Shown here piece after piece: positions 35,358-42,462 of a stretch of 64,000 nt of DNA. Under the pieces are notes generated by a model. It saw only the letters and a program-made list of their open reading frames with translations. It searched no databases and was not told the origin of the DNA. The DNA lies in contig JBAYJD010000010.1 in the NCBI GenBank assembly GCA_041665305.1, forward strand, positions 5,018 through 69,017, written 5' to 3'. Source of the stretch: YA12-FULL-51-18 sp041665305. GTDB lineage: Bacteria; Elusimicrobiota; Elusimicrobia; Elusimicrobiales; UBA9959. Each line of letters begins with the position of its first letter. Positions within the stretch are counted from its first letter, which is position 1. The translations under genes and the position numbers were made by a program.

Positions 35358-37103
35358 TTATGCGTTCCCTGACTGCGTTCCGCCCGAGTAGCCGCTAAAG
35401 CCGACATTTCCCGCTATAGTGACCGCCGTGGTTGACGCGCCAGCGTCGATATTGCCCAAGGCCGCCGCAATGTAGCCTGTATTGCCGATTACCGCCACGC
35501 GTCCCGAACTTGTGGCCGAACAGGCTATGGCCGTGGCAGAACCGACGCCGCTGCGCTGCATATAGTTCCCGGCGATGGAAACCTGGCAGTCGGTGCCGCT
35601 GACACTGATGATCGCGCCGCTGCAAACCGTGACCTCGAAGCGGTTGTTGCAGATGGCCATCGGCATATTGTCGCCGCCGGACCTGCGGACTATATAGGTC
35701 CCGCTGACCGAACAGACGAACTGGCAGTTGAATACCGCGCATGAACCCAGGCTGATGCCGGTGCCGAAGCCGTAACCGTTGAAAATAAACTCGCAGTTCC
35801 GGGCGGTTGATTTGGAGCCTTCCAGCCGTACGATGACGTCGCGTGCGGCGTTGTTTGTCAGCCGTATGGAGTCCAGCACGCAGTATGAGCCGTTCAGACG
35901 GATGTCCTCCGAGACATAGGCTGCCCGGCTTGAGGCAAGCGGATCTATCGTAAGGTCCCGGACGGTTACGCTGTTTGAGTGAGCGCCGCCGGTATATCCG
36001 TCTATCATGTAGTATGCCGCGCTTGAGGTGGCGGCGCGGATGGTCGTCGCGGTTTTGCCCTGCCCCTGCAGCGTGACGTTGTCGTCAATGAGAAGCGAAG
36101 TATTTATAATATAGACGCCTTCACGCAACAACACCCGTCCGCCGCCTGCCGCAGCGGCAGTATTCAGCGCGGCCTGGATATTGGCGGTATCGGTAGCGGC
36201 CACGCCTGTCGGCGCGGCTACTACAACCGTTGCATAGCCGCCTCCACCGGACGCGGGTGGCGTGGCGGGTTCCCATTGTATGTTTGCGGCGCTGTATTTC
36301 AGAATCTGCCCGTCCGTAGGTGGCAATGGCGAAACCGGGGTGTTGTGCAGCTTTTCAACAGCCGGGTTCGGGTAAGTGCCGCTTAAATCCCCGCCAGCCG
36401 CTCCGCTCGGAGTCCTGGCATTGCTGTTCCTAGAGTCGTTGTCTCCGACCGCTATCGGGTTCGCGGCCACCGCTGGCGCGACCGAGAGCTTCGTGATGCC
36501 TTTAACCGAATCTGAAGCGTCTGACGGGCCTGCGGCTCCAGCCGCGTTTATTGTAACGTCACCCTCTCCGTCCGCCGGGGTAATGGTGATATTGTTGCCC
36601 GCTATTATCTTGGAAACCGAGGTCTTAGCGGTGTTGTCGGCCGGGACTGATATCCCGGTATTCACGGCGACACTGCCGTCGTCGGTATAAGTGGATGAGG
36701 ACTCTCCGGACACGGAAGCCAGGAATTTCTGCTGGCCGGAAGCTGTCGATTTATAAATCTTGTAGCCCGACGCCCCTTTCGAGGTCTCCCACTGGAGGAT
36801 TACTGGGACCGGTGAGGCCGGCTGCGTTATCTGCGCCTCCGTGGCCGCCGGGATCTTGTTCTCGGTCGTCTCCCCGGATGCGTTGAACGCCGTTATCTTG
36901 TAGAAATAGTTCGCGCTGCCGGACAGGTTCGCGCCGGCCGACCCGCTGCCCAGGCTGGTCGCCAGCGTTCTGGGCGGGCGGAGCCGCGCCTGCTGGACGT
37001 GCTGGTCAATCGACTCCAGATTGGAATTCGCGCCCTGGCCCCAGTTAAGGTCGCCGGTGTCGCGCTTTGAAAGCCTGAGTTTATCCGTGAAAGTTTCAGC
37101 CAT
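35358..37103 (-). CDS. fibre-like virion protein with beta-helix
   Basis: 581 aa. A fibronectin-like domain (ILQWETSKGASGYKIYKS, about residues 100-120) is followed by GGDLSGTYPNPAVEKL, a linker motif common in phage fibres. From about residue 290 a right-handed beta-helix follows (REGVYIINTSLLIDDNV, later SIAGNYM). Beta-helices often bind or cleave polysaccharide; no catalytic residues can be assigned. It is unusual to find a fibre gene beside the capsid gene rather than after the tape measure. Confidence 0.65.
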   Translation of the reverse strand: MAETFTDKLRLSKRDTGDLNWGQGANSNLESIDQHVQQARLRPPRTLATSLGSGSAGANLSGSANYFYKITAFNASGETTENKIPAATEAQITQPASPVPVILQWETSKGASGYKIYKSTASGQQKFLASVSGESSSTYTDDGSVAVNTGISVPADNTAKTSVSKIIAGNNITITPADGEGDVTINAAGAAGPSDASDSVKGITKLSVAPAVAANPIAVGDNDSRNSNARTPSGAAGGDLSGTYPNPAVEKLHNTPVSPLPPTDGQILKYSAANIQWEPATPPASGGGGYATVVVAAPTGVAATDTANIQAALNTAAAAGGGRVLLREGVYIINTSLLIDDNVTLQGQGKTATTIRAATSSAAYYMIDGYTGGAHSNSVTVRDLTIDPLASSRAAYVSEDIRLNGSYCVLDSIRLTNNAARDVIVRLEGSKSTARNCEFIFNGYGFGTGISLGSCAVFNCQFVCSVSGTYIVRRSGGDNMPMAICNNRFEVTVCSGAIISVSGTDCQVSIAGNYMQRSGVGSATAIACSATSSGRVAVIGNTGYIAAALGNIDAGASTTAVTIAGNVGFSGYSGGTQSGNA

Positions 37104-37115
37104 ATACCGTCATCC

Positions 37116-37541
37116 TTAAAATCCGTACGCCTCCGACCCGAACGGCGCTTCCCCGAAGCCTCTTAACGGCGCGCCCCATGGCCTGGCGTTGTACGGCATC
37201 AAATCGAACCCGCAGGCGTCCGGCTGGCCGTATTGGCCTATGTCGAACGGACCGTCGCCCCAGCCGGATTCCTCTACGGCGACCAGCAGATAAAAGCGTT
37301 CGGGGCCCGCGTCCGGTTCGTGGTCGTCGTACTGGAACGTCCCGGGGCCGAGAACCGATTCTTCCGCTATCCTGCGGCCCAGCTCGTCACGGACTGACGA
37401 CTTATAGAGCCGGAATCCCTTGAGCCTGCGGTTTAGCCGCAGATCCACCGGGTAATCCGACCAGGCCAGCCTGATAAAACCCGGTTCGACAGCCGCCACC
37501 CTGAAATTGGGCGGCGGAGGCAGAGGAAACGGCCCGGCCAT
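37116..37541 (-). CDS. small fibronectin-like virion protein
   Basis: 141 aa. After a Pro-rich start (FPLPPPPNF) the sequence follows the fibronectin type III pattern (FIRLAWSDYP, KGFRLYKS, RFYLLVAVEES), with a Gly/Pro/Tyr-rich tail. It lies between the fibre-like gene and the 64-aa gene behind the capsid. A capsid decoration role is inferred from position. Confidence 0.5.
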   Translation of the reverse strand: MAGPFPLPPPPNFRVAAVEPGFIRLAWSDYPVDLRLNRRLKGFRLYKSSVRDELGRRIAEESVLGPGTFQYDDHEPDAGPERFYLLVAVEESGWGDGPFDIGQYGQPDACGFDLMPYNARPWGAPLRGFGEAPFGSEAYGF

Positions 37542-37545
37542 CGTG

Positions 37546-37740
37546 CTACCTCCGTTTTTTGTCCGGATGCTCCGGCTTTATCTCTTCGTAACCGGTTTTG
37601 AGCAGCCGGTCGCGCGTCTCGGGCTGGCGCACCTCGCACAGCCCGTCCACTACCTTGATTAGGCCCTCGCTGTACGAGGACTCGAAGATCGGGTAGTCTC
37701 TGGAGCCGAACGGCGGATGAAGCTTTTTGAGTCTGAACAT
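37546..37740 (-). CDS. small protein downstream of capsid gene
   Basis: 64 aa, basic, with Pro (MFRLKKLHPPFGSRDYPIF). It follows the capsid gene by 10 bp. Small genes here often encode connector or decoration proteins; no family assigned. Confidence 0.5.
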   Translation of the reverse strand: MFRLKKLHPPFGSRDYPIFESSYSEGLIKVVDGLCEVRQPETRDRLLKTGYEEIKPEHPDKKRR

Positions 37741-37750
37741 CGCGCCTCCC

Positions 37751-38653
37751 TTACAGCGTCACGCCAGCCAGCCGGGACGCCTTGATGTCGTTGGCCAGTA
37801 CGAGCGCGACGTCCTCCAGGATGTCGAATTCGCTGCCCTGCGACGATTTCTGCGCCAGCCGGACCATCTTAAGAGGCGTCAGCTCGCCTATCCAGATCGC
37901 GCTGGTGTCCAGCACAAAGATATCCGAGCAGGCGTTGGAAGTGCCCTGCGTCTGCGCGTCCGACACCCAGATGGACCGGAAGATCGGGATGCCGTTGTAG
38001 ACCTGCACCCGGAACCCGCCTTTGACCTCGACGGTGTCCACGAACCGCTGCTGCGCCTGCAACAGCGCGTTCAGCTTGCGGTTGGACTTCTTCGACATGA
38101 TGAGCATGTTCGGATTGCCCCGGTTGAGGTCGATGGCCTGGTCCAGCAGGTCAAGGCTCAAGGGCGCGCCGTTCGCGCCCGCGACCGCCACCTGCCCGGC
38201 CGGGATGAGTTTCCGCAGGCCGTTGAACTGCTTGGGATTGGCCGTGGCGTCGCCGTTTACGAGCGCGTTCTCTTCCGAGTCGCGCACGTTCTGTAGGCCG
38301 TTCTCCACTTCCTCGGCCTCGACGTCCAGCATTGATTTCCCCACCGCCTGCAGTTTCCGCGTGACTTTTCTGCGGTCCAGGATGGTCGCGTACGGGAACG
38401 ACTTCTGGGCCACGCTGCCCTGCGTTTCGGTCGGTTCCTCGGTGTCGTTCACGAACCCCGCGCCCGCGCCGCGCGACGTGCGCTGGTTAAGCACCCAGGC
38501 CGAGCCGGAACCCGGTTTCCTCGGCAGGTTCATTCGCAGAGGGTTGTTTACCTCTATGAGCTCCTGCAGGACGCGGTCGACAAGCGGCTGCTGCATCGCG
38601 CCGCCAGCCCCGGCCATATCCAAAGCCTTCTTCAACTGTTCAAGATCGTTCAT
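37751..38653 (-). CDS. major capsid protein (HK97 fold)
   Basis: 300 aa. Begins helical (MNDLEQLKKALDMAG), then a segment with FPYATILDRRKVTRKLQAVG and the P-domain-like VYNGIPIFRSIWV. The pattern fits HK97-fold major capsids, and the protease with its scaffold lies directly upstream (23 bp). The N-terminal helical part may be removed during maturation if the protease acts on it. Confidence 0.85.
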   Translation of the reverse strand: MNDLEQLKKALDMAGAGGAMQQPLVDRVLQELIEVNNPLRMNLPRKPGSGSAWVLNQRTSRGAGAGFVNDTEEPTETQGSVAQKSFPYATILDRRKVTRKLQAVGKSMLDVEAEEVENGLQNVRDSEENALVNGDATANPKQFNGLRKLIPAGQVAVAGANGAPLSLDLLDQAIDLNRGNPNMLIMSKKSNRKLNALLQAQQRFVDTVEVKGGFRVQVYNGIPIFRSIWVSDAQTQGTSNACSDIFVLDTSAIWIGELTPLKMVRLAQKSSQGSEFDILEDVALVLANDIKASRLAGVTL

Positions 38654-38676
38654 TTCTTCGGTTCCTCCTGTGATGG

Positions 38677-39195
38677 TTACTGCTTCTGCATGGCCAGCGC
38701 CACCTTGAGTTTCTTTTCAGGCGACAGGCTGTCGAATTCCTTTTTGACCCCGTCCGTTTCCGGCGCGGGTTCGATAATTCCTTTGCGCGCGGTCGGGATG
38801 GACTTTATGGCGGCTTCCACCTGCCTGGCCACCTCGCCCGCGATTATCTTCCCCAGTTCGGCTTTGCTCACGCCTTTCGGGGCTGCCGGTGCCGGTTGCG
38901 GGGCGCTCATAACCGCGTTCATGAGCATGGCTTTCACCTGTTCGGCGATCGGAGCGGCCTGCCCACCCATCGCCGCTATCTTGTCCAACAGCGCCATTAC
39001 CGGAGACAGCGCACCCATGTTGGGCGGCGGCGCGGCTTTCTGCGTTTCTGCGGCCTGCGGCGGGGTTTCCGGCTCGGCAGGCGGCGCGGCCGCTTCGGGC
39101 GGTTTCGGCTCCTCCGGTTTGGACGGCTCCTGAGCCGCCGGTTGTCCGTCTTCCTTCTGGCGGATCTGCTCTATCGTGATTTCATCGTCTGACAT
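38677..39195 (-). CDS. nested scaffold protein, internal start within protease gene
   Basis: 172 aa in the same frame as the prohead protease. ATG 39195 is preceded by AAGGAGGAGATAAC, an almost perfect ribosome site with 7-base spacing that has no reason to exist inside a coding region otherwise. This is the lambda C/Nu3 arrangement, where the free scaffold is made in excess over the protease-scaffold fusion. Composition (many Pro, Ala, Glu; helical C-terminus) fits a scaffold. Confidence 0.7.
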   Translation of the reverse strand: MSDDEITIEQIRQKEDGQPAAQEPSKPEEPKPPEAAAPPAEPETPPQAAETQKAAPPPNMGALSPVMALLDKIAAMGGQAAPIAEQVKAMLMNAVMSAPQPAPAAPKGVSKAELGKIIAGEVARQVEAAIKSIPTARKGIIEPAPETDGVKKEFDSLSPEKKLKVALAMQKQ

Positions 39196-39732
39196 GTTAT
39201 CTCCTCCTTCGGATTCTTCGGCTGTGTGTCTGAGGGCTTTTGCTATATACCAACCGATCGCGCGTGCCTCTGGGTTTGCCGGGACCGACACCAGCGAGAC
39301 TTCCACCAGCGTCATGCGCAGGATGACGTTCACCGTCCGCTCCAGTTCGGGCATGAACTTGCGTTCGCGCTCGAGTACCTGTCCGCGTATGGAAAACTTA
39401 TTAAGCACGCCCTCTTTTATCTTCTGGATTATTTCCGGCTCGGTCTGTGAGATGAGCGCGTCTATGAGCAGGCCGTGCTGGTCGAATTGGACCTTGGTCA
39501 CCTTGCCGATAGGCAGCTTCAAATCGTGGTTCAGGAGCACGGTCGAGTTCTGCAGTAAATCCAGCGAGGAACCCTGCAAAGCTTCTTCGGTTATGATGTC
39601 GCCCTGTAAATCCAGGTCGCTGGTCGCGGCGTAGCCGACAATGTGAAACTCGCCGTTTTCCTCGACAGCCTTGATGAGCTGGATAGGGAACGTGAACGGG
39701 ACTTTCCGCTGTGGAGTCGTTTTCGTTTCCAT
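38677..39732 (-). CDS. prohead protease fused to scaffold domain
   Basis: 351 aa. Residues ~10-175 are an HK97-type prohead protease: FHIVGYAATSDLDLQGD, LLNHDLKLPIGK (catalytic His) and FSIRGQV (catalytic Ser). Residues ~180-351 are a Pro/Ala/Glu-rich scaffold ending in a helical tail (LSPEKKLKVALAMQKQ). The protease would cut the scaffold and perhaps capsid N-termini. A strong terminator lies just upstream at 39745-39785. Confidence 0.85.
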   Translation of the reverse strand: METKTTPQRKVPFTFPIQLIKAVEENGEFHIVGYAATSDLDLQGDIITEEALQGSSLDLLQNSTVLLNHDLKLPIGKVTKVQFDQHGLLIDALISQTEPEIIQKIKEGVLNKFSIRGQVLERERKFMPELERTVNVILRMTLVEVSLVSVPANPEARAIGWYIAKALRHTAEESEGGDNMSDDEITIEQIRQKEDGQPAAQEPSKPEEPKPPEAAAPPAEPETPPQAAETQKAAPPPNMGALSPVMALLDKIAAMGGQAAPIAEQVKAMLMNAVMSAPQPAPAAPKGVSKAELGKIIAGEVARQVEAAIKSIPTARKGIIEPAPETDGVKKEFDSLSPEKKLKVALAMQKQ

Positions 39733-39744
39733 GTTCTCCGCGAT

Positions 39745-39785
39745 AAAAAAAAGCGCTGCCGCCCGGTTAAGGGCTGACAGCGCTT
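39745..39785 (-). terminator. strong intrinsic terminator before the capsid operon
   Basis: Stem AAGCGCTG/CAGCGCTT with an inner GCCC/GGGC helix, followed on the minus strand by eight T residues. It lies between the 71-aa gene (ends 39822) and the protease gene (starts 39732), so it separates packaging transcripts from capsid and tail transcripts or sets their ratio. Confidence 0.85.
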
Positions 39786-39821
39786 CGAATGTGCTCGGCC
39801 GCGCTTGCTACACGTTGATTG

Positions 39822-40037
39822 TTAGTCCGCCGTGAGGCGGCTCAAATCCTTCCCTAAAAACGTTTCCTGCTTCCTGACCCGCATGATCTGTCCTTTGCTG
39901 AAGTGCAGTTCCACCAATCCGTAGAACTCACCTTTCTGCAGGGCGATAATGAACTTCAAAAGCTCATCGTCAGCCTGGCCGGTTCCCTGCGGTTTCGTCA
40001 TGGTCATATTATGGCGCATCAAATCATCCTTGTCCAT
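39822..40037 (-). CDS. DUF2292-like small protein
   Basis: 71 aa. The second half (FYGLVELHFSKGQIMRV) resembles the short DUF2292 family, a two-strand unit of unknown function. It has no Shine-Dalgarno; instead the start lies in a 26-bp sequence repeated before the gene starting at 47653. The upstream methylase gene ends 17 bp before it. Confidence 0.55.
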   Translation of the reverse strand: MDKDDLMRHNMTMTKPQGTGQADDELLKFIIALQKGEFYGLVELHFSKGQIMRVRKQETFLGKDLSRLTAD

Positions 40038-40067
40038 TAACAGTTCAAACTGATTATTTACCGTCGG
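40031..40067 (-). repeat. repeated start-region element, copy 1
   Basis: 26 bp (40031-40056) are identical to 47647-47672, and the match continues to 37 bp with three changes. On the minus strand it reads from the end of an upstream ORF through CAGTTTGAACTG (a 5-bp inverted repeat with a 2-nt centre) into GTTAATGGACA. In both copies the ATG is the start of a small gene without a ribosome site. Confidence 0.7.
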
Positions 40068-42462
40068 GCGCGGGCTGGATTGAGGCAGTCAGCGTCTTCT
40101 CTGAGTACAGGTCGCCGGGTTTGAGCTCGTAGTTAGAGACCAGCAACTCATACTTCGTCCGTGAGCCCAGCTGGTGCATACCGGTCCACAGCGTCTTCAC
40201 GCGGTAGGTGTTAAACTCCTTAAACACCTTCTCTTTTTCAAGTTCGTAGCTCAACAGAAATTTCCCCTTGATTGTCCGCAGTGCGGGCAGGAGGCTCTCC
40301 TCCTGAAAGAACTTGGAGCCGTGCCGGCCCGCTTCCTTCGGCCAGTGCAGCGGATATGGCGGGTCGAGGTAGAACAAGGTGTCCTTCGAATCGTATTCCT
40401 TCACCGCGTCTTGCCAGTCCCATGAGTGCAGCAATACGCCCTTGAGGCGTTCCTGTATCTCCGGGAGGCGCTCGGCCAGGTGGATTTTCGCGCCCTCGCC
40501 GGAACTGCCGTGCCGCCTGACGCCTTCCCGTGCGTCCGCGCGGCCCCAGTACGTCGCCTTGTTGAGATAGGCGAACCGGTAGAACTTTTCACGCGCCGTT
40601 TCCGGCCGCCACTCGTAGAGCTTCTTGACCAGCGCGCGACTGATTATCCAGTCTCGCTTCTTAAGCCATTCCCAATCTGCGGTGGTCATGCCTTTTATAA
40701 ACCGGTATGAGGCGATGATATCCGAATTGACGTCGTTTATGATCTCGAGGTCCGACCGCTTCTTGTGGAACAAGACCTGCGCCCCGCCGCAGAATGCCTC
40801 AACGTAGTTCTTGTGTTCCGGCAGGAAGCCGACCAGCTTCTTGCATAGGCGGAGTTTCCCGCCCGGGCTCTTGAACGCGCCCCGGATTTTCTCCAGCCTC
40901 GCCTCGTCTTCCAGGTGCGGCAGAAGTTCCGGCTCCTCCAATTCGCAGCCCTCCGGCGCGATTTCCAGCTCCTTGCCGATGTATAGGTCCACTTTCTGCA
41001 GCGGGAAATTGGAGACCAGTATCTCGGTCACCCATTCCTGGTTGCCGCCCGGCCCGCGCATCTGGTTGCGCCGCCGAACCTTGTAGACGTTATAGCCCTT
41101 GAAAGAATCGGCCTGCTCCACCGGGTATGACACTATCCATTTCGCTTTCAGCGACTTGATGGCGCGCTTAAACTCGGCGTCGTCGAAGCCGAAGTCGAAT
41201 AGGTTGAACTTACCGGGATATGGCGGGTCCATGTAGAAGAACGTGTCCTGCCCGTCGTAGTCCTTGAGAATGTCGCGGTAGTCCTTGTTATGAACGGCGG
41301 CATTTTTAAGCCGGGCTTGCGCCCGCTCTATATTGGCCGGGAAGTCTATCCGGACACCGGCGTTGGCGTGATTAAATGATCCGCCCCGCATTTTGCCGTA
41401 GGACGACCTGGTCAGGTAGAACGATTTATAAAACCGGTCGCGGTCGGTGGCGGGCTTCAGCTCTTTCAGACGCTCGTGCGTTTTCTGGTGGATCACCCAG
41501 TCGCGCTTGGCCAGCGCCGATCTGTCATCGGGAGAATGGTCGCGTATAAACTTATGCATGAACGCTATCTCGGCGTCGCGGTCGTTTAGCACTTCCTGCG
41601 GCGACGGGTCCTTGGCGTATAAAACCGCCGCGCCCCCGGCGAACGGCTCGACATAGGTTTTATGATACGGGATATAAGAAGCTATCTTGTGGGCCAGGAA
41701 GCGTTTCCCGCCGTAGGAGCCGAACGCCTGCCGTACGCCCTTCATATACTCGGTGACGAAATGCCAGATGTCCGTTTCCCGGAGCAGACCGGCGGCGCGC
41801 GCGGTTTTGAGCGTCTCCCCGACCGTCATAACGGGCTTTGAGCCCGGCACGCTCGTTATGTCCAGCCCGGCGGCCGACAGCGCGAAGTTGCCATCGTCGC
41901 GCCTGCACAGGATAAGGCTTTCGCACTCCACGTCCAGTATATCGCCCGGCTCGGGCCACGGGCCCGCACCGGCGGCATGGCCGATCTCCAGCCACAGCTT
42001 GCCGTTTAGGGATCGTATGGGCTCCGGCGCGGCTTTCATGTTCTGGTAATCCAAACCGAAGTAAACGTCGCGCGTTTCCGGCAGGTAGCCGTCCTCCACG
42101 CGCGTTACGATGGCCCGCATGACGAACGAGCGCGGCTTATCCGCCGCCGCGAGCGGGTCATCGGGCGTGTCCGGATCGTTCATTTCCGTGTGCCTGCGGG
42201 TCTCCGCGTCCAGTGCGTCGTTGAGCGTATGGGCGAACCCGCGCAGCGCCATCTCGGCGCACACCTCGGCGTGCAGGTTTAGGAGATCCGGCAGTTGCCA
42301 CTCCCTGCCTCCGGTCTGGTAGACCGGGTGGCCCGCGCGTTTCATGGCCCACGCACTGTGCAGGATGAAATCCATAGACAGCAGCTCCTGTGCCGCCAAA
42401 TCGGCCGGAGCCGTGTTGAACAGCTCGCCGAACTCGGCTAAGTCGCTTTTTAGAACGTTCAT
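40054..42462 (-). CDS. tandem Dam-like adenine methyltransferase
   Basis: 802 aa from ATG 42462, after CTGGAGGAAAA; its start overlaps the portal stop by 4 bp. After an N-terminal region of about 245 residues of unknown fold, two D12-class (Dam-like) domains follow. The first has FAGG near residue 275 and DPPYP near 412; the second has FCGG near 557 and DPPYP near 700. Both keep the AdoMet and catalytic motifs, so both may be active. Likely roles are phage DNA modification against host restriction. Its place among packaging genes is unusual. Confidence 0.8.
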   Translation of the reverse strand: MNVLKSDLAEFGELFNTAPADLAAQELLSMDFILHSAWAMKRAGHPVYQTGGREWQLPDLLNLHAEVCAEMALRGFAHTLNDALDAETRRHTEMNDPDTPDDPLAAADKPRSFVMRAIVTRVEDGYLPETRDVYFGLDYQNMKAAPEPIRSLNGKLWLEIGHAAGAGPWPEPGDILDVECESLILCRRDDGNFALSAAGLDITSVPGSKPVMTVGETLKTARAAGLLRETDIWHFVTEYMKGVRQAFGSYGGKRFLAHKIASYIPYHKTYVEPFAGGAAVLYAKDPSPQEVLNDRDAEIAFMHKFIRDHSPDDRSALAKRDWVIHQKTHERLKELKPATDRDRFYKSFYLTRSSYGKMRGGSFNHANAGVRIDFPANIERAQARLKNAAVHNKDYRDILKDYDGQDTFFYMDPPYPGKFNLFDFGFDDAEFKRAIKSLKAKWIVSYPVEQADSFKGYNVYKVRRRNQMRGPGGNQEWVTEILVSNFPLQKVDLYIGKELEIAPEGCELEEPELLPHLEDEARLEKIRGAFKSPGGKLRLCKKLVGFLPEHKNYVEAFCGGAQVLFHKKRSDLEIINDVNSDIIASYRFIKGMTTADWEWLKKRDWIISRALVKKLYEWRPETAREKFYRFAYLNKATYWGRADAREGVRRHGSSGEGAKIHLAERLPEIQERLKGVLLHSWDWQDAVKEYDSKDTLFYLDPPYPLHWPKEAGRHGSKFFQEESLLPALRTIKGKFLLSYELEKEKVFKEFNTYRVKTLWTGMHQLGSRTKYELLVSNYELKPGDLYSEKTLTASIQPAPDGK

